Shown one piece after another: positions 1-12,771 of a stretch of 64,000 nucleotides of DNA. The stretch covers positions 5,977,878-6,041,877 of the forward strand of contig LR746264.1 of NCBI GenBank assembly GCA_902729315.2, written 5' to 3'. The translations under genes and the position numbers were made by a program. The notes below the pieces were generated by a model. The model ran no database searches and was not told where the DNA came from. It saw only the letters and a program-made list of their open reading frames with translations. Each line of letters starts with the position of its first letter. The first letter of the stretch is position 1. This DNA is from Spirodela intermedia (Eukaryota > Streptophyta > Magnoliopsida > Alismatales > Araceae).

Positions 1-31
1 TGATTTATTTTATAATAACTAGGTCACGTCA
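1..31 (+). mobile_element. LTR-A tail (sense), cut by window edge
   Basis: The first 31 bases end in the sense-strand terminus of LTR-A (ACTAGGTCACGTCA). They are followed at once by sequence of an antisense LTR-A copy, so an LTR-A copy has inserted into another. The rest of this copy lies left of the window, so its target-site duplication cannot be tested. Confidence 0.6.
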
Positions 32-2157
32 CTGTGTGAATCGTGTTAATGAGATTTTCGCCAATGATTGAGCGATTCTGATGACTTAATCATTCACTAA
101 TAGTCTAGAAAAAATATGATTTAATGAGACAAAAATATGAGTTTTGACTCTTGTAGGATTTAAACCCTTATTGATCGCCTACCTATATGAGAGAGTGTGA
201 AATAAGTAGGTAAATATCGTTATAAAGTGGTGACATGACTTAGTCATTTTATAGTAAATCACACAAATTTAAAATTTATAAAACTAGAAAATACGAATTT
301 TCAGATATTTAGAAGTATTTCTGAACAAATATATCAATTATAATTCAATAAAACTTCCAAAAATAGCGGTAATTTTCCAGATCGATCATAGGGATGTAAT
401 ATAATATATGGTAATTATTTAAAATTTTCCTTAAAGAATACTATTTTCTATAAGTTTTATACTAGGAAATGAAAAGAAAATATATTTAAAATTCACAAAA
501 AAGGGAAATAAGGGTGCGAATGTCAAGATGACATCAGATCTTGGTGAACGTGAATCAGGCGAAAACAGAGTTCCACCCGGTGATTCTTACATAAGCGATT
601 ACAAACGATTTAGTTGATCAAATTAAGATCTGTAAAAGCCAGAAGAATCATAATTGAATGAAGTATATCTTGGTAAATTTAAATCACAAAATTATCACTA
701 AATAAAGTGAAAAGTAAGTTGAAAGCAAGAAAACAGAGTTTCGGCATCACGGCGGCGATGCGTCGGCGATACACCGGAATCTTGAGCGTTTAGGAGGATC
801 GTCATGTAATGTCCACAGCCTCAAAGGCTCTCCTTAGACAAGAACGACGTGGGCAATCTCTAGATCTCCTTGCAAAGTCTAGAGATCAATGAAATGGGTC
901 GTCGAACCATCTTCGGTGGCTGTCACCCGGTGGAGCAGAAAAACGGTGACTTTGCGGCTCTCTGGCGGCTATCACCCGATGGAGATGAGCTAGATGGAGG
1001 TGGGGCACGTGTTAGGGAGCTTCATCCTCAAGTTCGCGCAACAAGAGGAGGCTCTTCATCGCATCTGGTACTCTCTTAAGAGGTGGCAGATCGTCCTCTT
1101 CCCAACGACGGCTTGTTTGTCGATCAATCGGAGATACTTTACTCGATGGATTTGTGATCCTTTTATCGCAAATAGTTCAATAATTTTAGTAACAATGCTC
1201 CGCGAATCACATTGACGAGATTTTTGCTGATGATCCAACAATTTTAGTAACAATGCTTTACTCGATGCCCCTATCGGTCCTAGTCACTCGAGCCCTTGCT
1301 TGCGGCTCCTCCCCGACTGCACTTCCGACCCACTTGGGGGCCCGGCTGGCTGGCGGCTCCCCCTCATTTTGTTTTATTTTTATTTTTATTTCTTTTTCTT
1401 CATTTATCTCAAAAGTAAGACTGTAAAAATCATATAAATTCGTATAAAATCACATAATTACCCAAAAATTCACATTAATCAACTAAAAACCACTTTTCAC
1501 ACTTTAACACAAATATAAGTCTATTTATCATGAGTTAAGGCTAAAACTATATTATTTACTAATTATTAACTCATGATAATGAAGACTTATCAAGTGACAT
1601 CATATGGGTATTTCCTCATAAATAAAGGATATTTTTAGGTATTAAAATAATTAAAAACTTTATGAGAAGGTGTGACACTAATTTAATCTCACATCAGTTA
1701 TTTCTCAAATTTTGAGACGAATATATAGTAAGATGAGATTATGTGACCAATAAGCCCCTCTCAAGTGTGTATGACCATTCCTTGCCCACACTTGGTTGAC
1801 CATTAGTGACGTGGAAGGGGAGTGACACACATGTGTCCCCTACTGGTCCCTTTGTCACTTGAGCCCCTTACTTGCAGATCCACCTGACTACACTTCTGAC
1901 CCACTTGTAGGCCCAACTGGTTAGTGGGTTCCCCCCTTTTTCTTTCTATTTTACTTTATTTATCTTCATTTATATCTAAAATATGATTACAAAAATTATA
2001 AAAATTCATATAAAATAACATAATTAGTGAAAAATTCACATTAACCAACTAAAATTATTTTTCATAATTTAACATAAATATAAGTCTATTTATCATAAGT
2101 TAAGAATTTAAATATATTATTAAATAATTATTAACTCATGATAATGAAGACTTATCA
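32..2157 (-). mobile_element. LTR-A copy (antisense), split by an inner LTR-A
   Basis: LTR-A in antisense orientation, present as 32-230 and 1593-2157. The two parts match consecutive stretches of the uninterrupted copy at 6737-8489. It ends in GACTTATCA at 2157. Immediately right of it is a purine tract on the minus strand (GTTGGGAGGTG, 2168-2158), the expected polypurine primer next to a 3' LTR. This is therefore probably the 3' LTR of the minus-strand Tat/Athila-like remnant at 2158-4794. The first part is preceded by another LTR-A end at position 31. Confidence 0.75.
231..1592 (-). mobile_element. solo LTR-A nested in LTR-A, TSD AGTGG/AGTGA
   Basis: Antisense LTR-A starting TGACATGACTTAG at 231 and ending GACTTATCA at 1592. 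It is flanked by AGTGG (226-230) and AGTGA (1593-1597), a five-base target duplication with one transition. No internal element sequence is present, so it is a solo LTR. At 1362 bp it is shorter than its relatives: near 1265 it jumps from the middle to the distal third, an internal deletion of about 350 bp. An open stretch at 870-1079 is part of the repeat and not a gene. Confidence 0.8.
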
Positions 2158-4794
2158 CACCTCCCAACATAAATCATTACTAGTCCCTTAGCAATGGAAT
2201 TGTAAAATTTAATTAGAATTTAAAAATAAGTGAAGTAAGTGATTTCTTCTCACAAATCTTATAAATCAAGGTGTAAAAATCTCTATTAAACTCAAATGAT
2301 CAATTAAACTTTCACATCAAGTAAATACTATTAATCAAGATTATGAAGTGAAAATCAATAAAATCAATTCCATGTTATCTATCATGTATCCAATGATTAT
2401 TTCAACATTTAATGCTATTAAATCATTCTTCTAGCTCAATAATAATCATCCTAATATCTTTTGGTATAACTCAATCTAATTGATTTAATTTTTCATACAT
2501 GTAATATGATGTAAGAAAATTTTAAATTAGATAGTTCTGAAAATTCTGCGTTTTAGTTTTAGTTCTATTTTCAATAACAATTAATTTGCCAAAAATAAAT
2601 CAAAACTATCCTCTTTGTAGCTATAATTTTCAAATTTCAGAAATATATGTCTAGGGGATTGAAATGTGAGAAAATGTCTCTAAAATTTTAAGTTTTGGAT
2701 TATTTTTTCTGTTTTTTTGAAAATTTGTAAATTGTTTTTTGTAGTTTCTGACAGAAAATAAGAAAATAGACGTTATTATTTTTCTAAATTTATTTTATTT
2801 TTAGTTATTTTTACAGGTGATCATGAAAGAAAATATAAACATATGTTCTTAATCATTCTACAACATAAATTAAGACTTAATACTTCACTCCTTAACTTAA
2901 AAATGACATTGTCCTCAATGACACAAAAAAATTGGAACACAATATGTAGTAAATATAAATTTCAAGTGAAGCATGCATATATGCAAATTTAAGTGTCTTA
3001 CACTCTTCCTCCTGCACTTTTATTTGAAAAAACTAAATACAAAAACAAAAAAAAATAGAACTTAAAAGGACAAAACATAATTAATGAAATAAAAACCATG
3101 GGTTTCCTCTCGTGTAGTGCTGAATTTAAAGTCTTCGGCTAGACAACTCTTAGAGCACATAAGGTGATATATGGCCATCAAAATATATTTGTATCCCAAT
3201 GTAAGTTTCATAATATTCTTTTTCAGATTTAGAATAAATTCATGTACTTCATATATATATATATACCTTGAGATACTTTTAGCCATATAATTTTCAAATT
3301 AGCTCTTACCCAAATTAGCTCATAAAATGTGATAAATCTAATTCTTCGACTCACCCATTTCTTAATGCACTCTTTCCTTACTCTATTTATCTTCCCCTAC
3401 ATGTGTTCAATTTGTGAGGAGTGAATATTTCAAATTTAGACTTAATTCTAATGGGCTGTGGGTTTTGAAGGATGGAATAATTATCTACTTTAATCTTAGA
3501 TGTAATGAATTTATTAAATTCAAATTTTTTCTTTCAAAATTATCCCTATTTTCATCTTCATTCTTTTCGTTTCTCTTGATTAGTTGAATCAACTCTTTTT
3601 CTAGTTTTTCATTTCTCAGCTTATCAAATTTTTCATCTTCTCAAGAGCTATCTTCTAATTTCGGTATATGATATGCATCATCATTACTATCAACATCCAT
3701 TGGTGTAAAATACTGATTAGATTTATTAATTTCATCTCCAACATCTCTCAACTCAACTAGTTTTTCCTCATTCGAAATATAGTTTTTCTTATTTTACTAA
3801 AATTTAGATGATTTCTCCACAATCAGCTGTTGTTTCTTAATCTAAGGTTTCTTCCTCATCATCCTCACTATATTCATTCATCAATCATAAGTAATAAATA
3901 ATTTAATTCAATTTTTCTACAACTATATTTTCAGTCTTAATATTCTCATTTACTTCTAATGGCTCATCTATTTTCTCTAATGATTGGGAGTAAGGATCAA
4001 CTCCAATATTCTCACTCCACAATGTATTCACTATCCTAACATGTTCATTTTGTGAGTTGTTTTCTAAATTTGTCTAGCTACTCTCCTTATTAAAATTTTA
4101 CTATTGGGCAGTTTCTTAGATTTTCTATGGGCTAACTAGGTAGTTGTCCCTCCTCTCTCTTATTTTCAAAAGCCTCTATAAATTTTTTTTATTACAACAT
4201 CATTTGACTCATTTGCTACATCATATTTATAAAATCAAGTTAGATTTGAAAGGGCTGAGATTTTTGAAATCTATTTTCTTATTTTGGACAAAATTTAGAA
4301 CTTTAATTGGGTCTAAGTGTTTCTTGATTTTGAATATTATTTCGGTGTCTTTATGAAAAATTATTCATCTAATTAGGATTATAAAAATTAGAAAAAGTTT
4401 TTTTATTTTTAACAAAATTGTGAGCTACATGCACTTGTTCTTGTATAGGCTGAAATGATTGATCTAAATTACAATATTAAAATTCAGAATGTTCATTCCA
4501 CCATGCATAGTGCATGTATTATTTGAATTAGATTAGGAGTTAGGAGGCTTTCTAATATTGTCAATAAGTAAATTAAGTTTTTTTAATCTTTGATTAATCT
4601 GATTAACCTTATTTCTTAAATTAGTATCATCTTGATGATGCAATTCATAATTTTTTTTCTTCTTATCTTTTTATATAACTCAAAAGATGCTTGATCTCTG
4701 GAATTTTTACTTAAATTCTCATAAAGGCCATAAATCTCATTAGGGTTTTCTCCATAAAAATTCCTCTACATGTAGAATCAACTATATTTCTATG
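2158..4794 (-). pseudogene. Decayed Tat/Athila-like gypsy remnant (3' non-coding part and gag C-terminal part)
   Basis: Read on the minus strand, 4794-4400 resembles the C-terminal part of a Tat/Athila-type gag, including a piece like GENPNEIYGLYENL and a later CTMHGGMN stretch, with frameshifts and stops. The minus-strand sequence around 2925-2880 has the GAGGACAATG motif that usually precedes the 3' LTR of such elements, and 2168-2158 is a polypurine tract. Positions 2158-2860 match the inverted sequence at 18930-20124. Protease, RT and integrase are missing, so the copy is internally deleted. The middle (2950-4300) is too decayed to assign. Confidence 0.6.
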
Positions 4795-5208
4795 TTATTT
4801 ATAATTTTTTTGACTTTTATAGAATTTAATTTGACCCATTAAATTGTCTATAATCGCTTACCTAAAAATCACCATTTATGTTTGTCTAGATGTTGACATC
4901 ATTCTGATATCTGCACCCTTATTTTTCTTTTTCATGATTTTGTAAATGTATTTTATAATCATCATTTAGTCTAAAAATGATAAAAAATAATATTCTTTAG
5001 AAAAAATTGAAATATTTCTCAATATTATCTTACATCCCTCTGATCAACTTGGAAATTCTCTACTATTTTTGGAACCTTTTATCAAATTATAATTGATTAC
5101 CTTTTTGTTGAATATTTTTAAATTTTAAAAAAAATTAAAAATTAGTATTTTCTAGTTTTATAAATTTTAAATTCACATGATTATTTATACAACGACTAAG
5201 TCACGTCA
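4795..5208 (+). mobile_element. LTR-A 3' fragment (sense)
   Basis: The last ~414 bp of LTR-A in sense orientation, ending CGACTAAGTCACGTCA at 5208. It aligns with the end of the complete copy at 23354-24964. The left edge is approximate and abuts minus-strand gag sequence. The right edge runs straight into RT-coding sequence with no primer-binding site, so either this is the 5' LTR of the following element with the leader, gag and protease deleted, or it is a separate truncated insertion. Confidence 0.65.
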
Positions 5209-6736
5209 ATAAATCTCATTCATATTATTCTAAAAAAATCAGGTGTAATAGTTTCTAAAAAAACAGACGAAGAGATCAAGACAAAACTCACCACTAGCTA
5301 GCATGTTTGTATTGACTATAAAAATCTCAATGAAGTAACAAAGAAAGATCATTTTCCTTTACCCTTTATTGATCAGATTTTAGAATGTCTTATAGGGCAA
5401 CATTATTTCTATTTTTTAGATAGTTACTTAGTTTACAATCAAATTGAATTTTTTTCCAAAAGATCAAGAGAAGACGACGTTTATCTATCCATTTAAAACA
5501 TATGCATTTACAAGGATGCCATTTGGATTATGCAACACACCAAAAACATTTCACGAATACATGAGTGCAATGTTTTCTAGTCTCATGGGAGATTGTCTTA
5601 AAAATTTTATGGATGATTTTTCTGTATTTGGACAAATATTCGATGATTGTTTAACCAACCTGACTAAAGTAATGCAGATTTATGTTGATAAGAAACTCAT
5701 TCTAAGTTGAGAGAAGTCCCACTATACGGTAAAGGAAGGTGTGGTGCTTGGGCATGTAGTTAGTTAGTGTGGATTGGAAGTGGACAAAGTGAAAATTGAG
5801 GTAATCAAAGACCTTCCTTTACCCACATCTCTTAAACAATTACATACTTTCTTAGAACACGCAGGGTCTTATAGATGATTCATTGAAGGATTTGTAAATT
5901 TAGCTACACCCCTCACTCAATTACTTTCTAAAGATACTAATTTTATGATTAGCACTGAAGGAAAATAAATTTTTGTGAGAGTGAAATAAGTATTGACAGA
6001 AGACCCAATTTTACAAGGTCCTAATTGATGTCACCCTTTTGAATTAATGTGTGATGCATCAGATTTTGTTGTAGGAGCAGTCCTAAACCAATGAATTGAT
6101 AAGAAATCAGTCACCATTCATTATGCGAGTAAAACTCTGGCTGATGCTCAATTAAATTAGACTACGACAGAAAAAGAGTTGTTAGCTATTGTATTTTCTT
6201 TAGATAAATTTCAATAATACTTGTTGAACTAAGGTAATTGTCTATACGTATCATTCAGCCATTAAGTTTCTTTTAGCCAAGAAAGAACCTAAACTGAGAT
6301 TAATTTGATGGATACTTTTATTACAAGAATTTGATTTAGACATCAAGGAAAAGAATGGCAGCAAGAATTACATCGCAAACCATTTATCTAGATTTATGTA
6401 TTTAATAATCTACCTATTCTACACTCTTTTCCTAATGAACATTTACTAAAAGTTGATACATGTACACTACCATAGTACATGCATATTGTGAATTATTTGG
6501 TGACAAGTGTCCACACGTTGGTCAATGAACATGAAATGTAAATTCTTCAATGACCTTAAGTTTATTTTTAGGAATAATCTGAATTATTTCATCTAGGAAT
6601 TGACAAAATCTTGCACAAATGTGTACTTGAAAAGAAACAATTCAACATGCTAACTATGTGTCATTCTTCAACATGTGGTGGGGACATTGTATCCAAAAAG
6701 ACTGCAACAAAAATCTTGCAATGTAGATTTTATTGG
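5209..6736 (+). pseudogene. Tat/Athila-like gypsy pol: reverse transcriptase and RNase H (broken)
   Basis: Conceptual translation gives the RT core of plant Tat/Athila gypsy elements: VCIDYKNLNE near 5310-5335, KDHFPLPFIDQ near 5345-5380, MPFGLCNTP near 5516-5540 and the active-site F-M-D-D near 5608-5620 (usually Y-x-D-D or F-M-D-D). An RNase H-like part follows to about 6400. From about 6655 there is the start of the integrase zinc-finger part (CHSSTCGGD). Many stops and frameshifts make it inactive. The longest open piece is 5444-5710. Gag and protease are absent upstream. It continues at 8490 after a solo LTR insertion. Confidence 0.85.
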
Positions 6737-8489
6737 TGACGTGACTTAGTCGTTGTATAGTAAATCATGTAAATTTAAATTTATAAAACTAGAAAATACT
6801 TATTTTTAGATATTTAGAAGTATTTCTGAACAAATATATCAATTATAATTTAATCAAAACTTCAAAAAATAGTGATAATTTTTCAAATCGATCATAAGGA
6901 TGTAATATAATATCAAGTAATGTTTTAGAATTTTTCTCAAAGAATATGAGTTTTTATGAATTTTATACTAAGAAATAAAAATAAAATATATTTAAAATTC
7001 ACAAAAAAGGAAAATAAGGGTGCGGACGTAAGGATGACGTCAGCATCCAACGAATATGAATCGGGTTAAAATAGTGTTCTACCTGGTGATTTTTACGTAA
7101 GCGATTAAAGGTAAATTTAATTGATCAAATTAAGATCTATAAAAGTCAAAAGAATCGTAATTGAATGAAGTATAGCTTAGTAAATTTAAACCACACAAAT
7201 TATCACTAAATGAAGTAGAAATTAAGTTGAAAGGAAAATAGAGTTCTGGCATTGCGGCGATGATGTATTGACAATGCACCAAAATCTTGAGCATTCAAGA
7301 GGATCGTCGTGCAGTGTCTATGACCTCGAAGACTTTCTTTGGACAAAGACGACATGGGCAATCTCTAGATCTTCTTACAAAGTCTAGAGATCAATAAAAT
7401 AGGTTGTTGAATCATCTTCGGCGACTGTCACCCGGTGGAGTAGAAAAATGATGACTTTGTGACTTTCTAGCGGCTGTCACCCAATGAAAAAGACTTAGAT
7501 GGAGGTGGGGTGTATGTCAAGGAGTTTCATCCTTAGATCTGAGTAGCAAGAGAAGGCTCTTCATTGCATTCGGTACGCTCTTAAGAGGTGGTGACTTGTC
7601 TCTTAGTAGATCATCCTCTTCCTGACGACAACTTATTCGTCGATCAATTGCAGATGATTTACTCGATGGATTCACAATCTTTTTATCGTGAATCATTCAA
7701 TAATTTTAGTAACAATGCTTTGTGAATCACATTGACGAGATTTTCGCTGATGATCTAGTGATTCTGACGGCTTAATCCTTCACCGGTGATCTACAGGAAA
7801 GTCGTGATAATCAAATAAAAATACGAGTTGACTCTAGGAGGATTCAAGCCTATACCAATTGTCTGCTTACATGAGAGAGATTGAAATAAGTATTCTAATA
7901 CCCTTATCAAGTGATATCATCATGGTATATCTCTATTATAATTAAGGGGTAGTTTAGGTATTAAAATCTTCGAAACCTTTCGAGGGAAGGTGTGATGAGG
8001 GTTTAGTCCAACATCACTTATGCGTCGAAGTTTCAAGTGAATATATAGTAATATTACATTTGCAAGCAATGAGTCTCTTTCTCTTACGTGTACGACCACT
8101 TCTTGTCCTAGAGTCGGCTGACTACCGGTGACGTAGAAGGGGAGTGGTGCACACATGCCTCCATTGGTCCTAGCCACTTGAGCCCCTATTCGTGGCTCCT
8201 CCTCGACTGCACTTCCGACCCGCTTGCAGGCCCGGTTGGCCAGTGGGTCCCCCCCACCCCCCATTTCACTATATTTTTATTTTTATTTCTTTTTCTTCAT
8301 TTATCTGAAAAATAAGACTATAAAAATCATATAAATTCTTAGAAAATCACATAATTAGCCAAAAAATTACGTTAATCAACTGAAAACTATTTTTCACACT
8401 TTAACACAAATATAAGTCTATTTATCATGAGTTAAGGCTAAAAATATACTATTTACTAATTATTAACTCATGATAATGAAGACTTATCA
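6737..8489 (-). mobile_element. solo LTR-A, complete, TSD ATTGG
   Basis: Reference copy of LTR-A in this window: 1753 bp, antisense, starting TGACGTGACTTAG and ending GACTTATCA. It is flanked on both sides by ATTGG (6732-6736 and 8490-8494), an exact five-base target duplication. The gypsy integrase sequence resumes after it. It contains an as-1-like double TGACG region at 7024-7042 and the terminal inverted repeat typical of the family. No internal element sequence is present. An open frame on the minus strand at 7920-8264 is part of the repeat. Confidence 0.93.
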
Positions 8490-9239
8490 ATTGGCCTACT
8501 ATTTTTCAACATTCTCATCTTTTTTGCCATGGTAAACATCTCGAAAAAGGATGAAATCAATCAATTTTGGAGGTTGAAATATTTGACCTTTGGGGGATCG
8601 ATTTTATGAGTCCATTCCCTTCTTCTACATACAATGAATATATTCTATTATATGTTGATAATATTTTCAAATGGGTAGAAACTATCTCCACTAGAACCAC
8701 TGATCATAAAATTGTATGCAAGTTCATTGTGTAGAATATGTTTTCTAGATTTAGATGTCCTCGTGTTATCATTAGTGATAGTGGATCCTATTTTAATAAT
8801 TTTTACTTTTGAAATTTGCTTAAAAAATGTGAAGTAGATCATAGGATTATGACTCCATATCATTCTCAAGCTAATGGATAGGTGAAATTGAGAAATTGAG
8901 AAATAGAGAAATAAAGAAGATCATATGGCCTAATGGTAAAGATTAGGTTGAAAAACTTCTGAATACACTATGGGCTTACAAAACAACATTTAAAAATCCA
9001 ATTGACATGTCTCCTTTTTGCCTAATTTATGGCAAAGTGTGTCATTTACCTATTGAAATTGAGCATCATGTATATTGGGCCATCAAATAGCTTAATCTTT
9101 CCTTAGAACATGTAGGAAAGCAATGTGTTCTTCAATTGCAAGAATTACAAGAGTTAAGAAATGAAGCTTATGAGAATTCCAATATCTACGAGGCCAAACT
9201 TAAAGCATTTCAAGACAAGAAAATCAATTGTAAATCATT
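8490..9239 (+). pseudogene. Tat/Athila-like integrase core (broken), interrupted by copia at 9240
   Basis: Continuation of the pol remnant. Translation in shifting frames gives integrase core segments, including the region of the WGIDF-type motif near 8575-8605, a stretch before DNGSYF-like sequence at 8780-8800, and a later piece reading ELQELRNEAYENS near 9145-9180. The frame then enters the C-terminal domain and is cut at 9239 by the copia element. The reading resumes at 14597 with a segment close to YNSRLK. Stops are frequent. Confidence 0.8.
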
Positions 9240-9269
9240 TGTTAGATAGGCCCACTGGGCCCACCAAGC

Positions 9270-10411
9270 TGATAATTATAAATTAATAATTACATCTATA
9301 CATTCATATCTTATATATAGATACTAATTAATGAGTAGATAATACTATTATACATGTGTTACCAACTCATTATGATATTTATAATATTTTATCATTTAAG
9401 TCCTAATGTACATTATTTTAGTTATTTTATTTATATTATGAGATTAACTCCACGACTTTTATGAACTAAAGTGGTAATTCTCTCACATTTTCTTGATAAT
9501 TATTTGATTGCAAAGACTTAGGCGAGTTCTTAATTTGAGTTAGAAGTAATGGAAGAAGCCCAAGCCTTCAATCCAATGAAAAGCCCAAGTCTTATAGAGT
9601 GAGTCGACCTAATATGTTTATAGGCCCAAGAGAGGGTGTCACTTTGGCCTAGCCTATTTGAACTTAAAAAGGCTATCAAAAGATAAGATCTAAGCCATCC
9701 ATCTTAGGGCACCTTAAGATGAGATTAAGAGAAGGATTAGAGCGTCACCCTCATGGAACTGGGCCATCCATTAAGAGAGTTGGTTATTAATCTTAATTGT
9801 CCATTGGAGGGGTCTAACTCTCGAGAGGATTAAGGCATCTCACCCCCCTCTTGGAGGGTGCTTTTTGGCTCTCTCTCTCTAGTAGTGGTTAGCTGAAGGA
9901 AACAGAAGGGAAATCAAGGCCTGATCAACTACATTCTCATGCCCAAGATCATTGTGGAGAAAAGATTATCTGGAGTGCATCAAGATCATCATGGATCGAG
10001 TATTACTCGGCCTAGGACTGATGCACAACGAGGTTTGTGCAAGATCTAGATTTGGGCATCCTTGTAATCCTCTACAAGGATAGATTAACTTTTAATTCGA
10101 ACTAATTTTATCATTTATTCTATCATTCCATTGCGTTAGATCTATTCTCTCCCCTTTGTCATATTTTTCACAACTCTTGTCTTCACTCTTTTACATTTAA
10201 TTATGTCTTTCACAATCTCACGGATATATATATATATATATATATATCTATATAAGAAATAAAATAAATAGAATTCATACTCTCATTACCCACGCTACTT
10301 GAGGATTGACCCTTACTTATCCTAAGTAGAAGAGTGAGGTTTTATAAATATTATTTGCATGAACTTGGTTGCATCACGATGATGTATGTGACCTCTAATT
10401 CAAGTTCATCA
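9270..10411 (+). mobile_element. solo LTR-B, TSD CAAGC
   Basis: A 1142-bp sequence starting TGATAATTAT and ending TTCATCA, inserted in the copia 5' LTR. It is flanked exactly by CAAGC (9265-9269 and 10412-10416). Removing it joins the copia LTR in agreement with the 3' LTR copy at 14426-14591. No coding or internal element sequence is present. A second, truncated copy is at 18111-18870. An AT microsatellite lies at about 10226-10247. Orientation is arbitrary because the parent element is not seen. Confidence 0.9.
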
Positions 10412-10570
10412 CAAGCCTATTTTAGACTTAATCTCTCTACATTCCTATTCTTCCTCCACTATCTCCACTTCTCCCTTTCTCTCTCTCTTTCTTCCTCTCT
10501 TCTATATAACCTCATCACTCCTCTTCTTCAATATATCAATTCTCGGATCTTTTTCTTCCTTTTGTCAACA

Positions 10571-10582
10571 TGGTATTAGAGC
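10571..10582 (+). other. copia primer-binding site
   Basis: TGGTATTAGAGC directly follows the 5' LTR end CAACA at 10570. It differs by one base from the site complementary to initiator tRNA-Met that most plant copia elements use. Confidence 0.8.
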
Positions 10583-10949
10583 CCTAAGGTTTCTCTGTCG
10601 CGTCACTCTACCTCTTCTTCTATCTCGACATCACATATCCTCTCGACACAATCTCCTGTGGTGCCTCTTTGCATGCTACTTGGTGCCCAGTATGCATAGC
10701 CCTGCACGCCTGCCGCACCTCCTGCCGCATGCCACCTATGTGTCTGTTTGGCACTTGCTTAGCACCGTCCTGCACGCTCGCCAGACACGTCGCTATGCTT
10801 GTGTGCTTGACGGCACCATCTCCCCCTAGTGTCCCGTGCATTGACTGTAGGTTCCGCTTGCGCCGCCTATGCCGCCTCCGACGTCACATGCAGCTTTGGG
10901 GACGTCCTCTTCCAGCATCATCTCATCTCCTGATAATCTTAATCTATGG

Positions 10950-12771
10950 ATCTGGTGGGTGAATCCTCGATGTCTCAGGTGCCTCCTTCACTAGTTCTTC
11001 AACTAGCCGTCACTTTTCCTCTAATCGAGTTGGCTACTCCACAACACAACTCACTCGACTAGCATATGTCTTCAATTGACATAATTATATATCATGGGCC
11101 TCCGGATTTGAGCACTCTTGACATCGCACAACCTTTTCCACCACTTATCAACTTATTTGCCTAGCCTCACTGATCCATCCTTTGCTTCATGATCTCAACT
11201 CAATTCAACCATCCTTACTTAGATGCTTTAAAGTATTGAGTTGAGTATTACTAAGCCTCTCACTTGAATTCACTTTGTGCAACAACTCTAGACGACATTG
11301 GAAAACATATACATCAACCAAATGAATATCAGTCACATGGTCGAGATCTTCAAGTCATTTATTACTTGCAAGCAGGACATCTCCTCACTTCATACTCATT
11401 TCAGTTGTCTCTAGGGCCTAATATATGAGCTTGCCATCTATCAGCCTCCAACCACTGATCTCTGGACATTTGAGCACTACCATCAAGAATATTTTATTAG
11501 AGTCTATTTTAGTGGACTTCACCCATCGATTACCTCTCAGATTCATAGGACGATGTTCTCTAGAGACCGGATACCTAATATCTCTCACATTTTCTCCGTT
11601 GTACTTTGTGTGAGTACAAGCACTCTTCCTACTATTGGTAACATCACATCTACTCATTCGACAATGATTGTCTCTACTCCTCAAGCATCACATGACTCTT
11701 CTACTTTGAGACCAAATAATAATCGTCTGCCACAAGAGAAGGGTTGTAATTTCTTTCCTATATACATCTATTGACAAGTAGAACCACCCGTCCAACAAAT
11801 ATTGAAAATAGTTCGAGAAGCCTAACTTTGCCCAACCAGCTCTCTTGCCTCCTTTACCAACTTCTCCGACGTCATCTAGTGTTCCATCTCTAACTTTTTA
11901 GGTGACATTGACCTCCGCCGAGTATGAAGCATTAGGTCGCTCCAGTGGTACCATGGCTCATTCCTCAGCTAATCTGACCTCGCTTCTGAGTCTTTCCATG
12001 TCAGGTACACATGCCCTTCTTGCATCTTCATCTTCATCATGGATTATTGACTCGGAGCCTCCACCTACATGACTGGCACAACCACCATTTTATCATCGTA
12101 TCAGCCTATCTCTCATCATCCACTCGTTACTATTGCCGATGGCCAAACTTGTCCTGTCAATGAACATGGCAATACTATTGTTACCTCAAGTATTCCTCTC
12201 ATCAAGGGTTTTTATGTTCCTAGATTTCCTACTAACCTCTTATGTATTAGTGCTATTACCCAAGCTATCCTTTGTTTCGTTATATTTTTTTCTTTTCATT
12301 ATACCTTTCGGAATCTGTATACTGAGTTGAGGATTAGCTTAGGGCATGAGAATGGATGTGGTGTCTACGAACTAATTTTTAATGAATCTTCTTTTGGCCT
12401 TTGGGCTCTTTTTGTTTCCTCTATGACCACTTCATCTCTTTTGTGACATTATTGTTTAAGACATACTTGTTTTGAAAATTCTTAAAATATTTTACCTTGT
12501 CTTTCTCTGAATAAGTTTTTGTGTGAGTCATGTCAATTAGGTAAACACTATCATGGATCATAATTGAATCAAGACGAAATTCTATTCGCAATACACTTTG
12601 ACTTCATTAATTGTGATGTTTGGGGTCCCTCTTGTATTCTCTCAGGCCATTGCTACTATATTGTCTTTGTTGATGACTATACTTGGGTGAGTTAGTTCTA
12701 TATTCTTCAAGATTGTATCTAAGTTCACATCATAATTGTTCACTTCATTATTGAGGTTATCACTTAGTACT
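10950..12771 (+). pseudogene. copia gag, protease and integrase N-terminal part (broken)
   Basis: Translation across frames gives a UBN2-type gag ending in pieces like YQPPTTDLW near 11435-11465 and IPNISHIFS near 11570-11597. A protease region near 12036-12230 has WIIDS followed by E instead of the usual GA of the D-S-G-A active site, then HPLVTIADG and a late N-L-L-C-I-S piece. An integrase zinc-finger and core start (CQLGKHYH, then DVWGP near 12620 and FVDDYTW near 12667) comes last. Stops and frameshifts are frequent. The coding region stops at 12771, where an LTR-A copy begins, and the rest of integrase plus all of RT and RNase H is missing. Confidence 0.8.

Noticed and set aside
7920-8264. 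114-codon minus-strand ORF, with look-alikes at 13803-14090 and 16780-17001, and plus-strand partners at 13999-14193, 16724-17035 and 23580-23909
   Set aside because: All lie at the same position in LTR-A copies and are open on both strands; they are repeat sequence and not host genes. The best antisense frame is treated as a finding instead.
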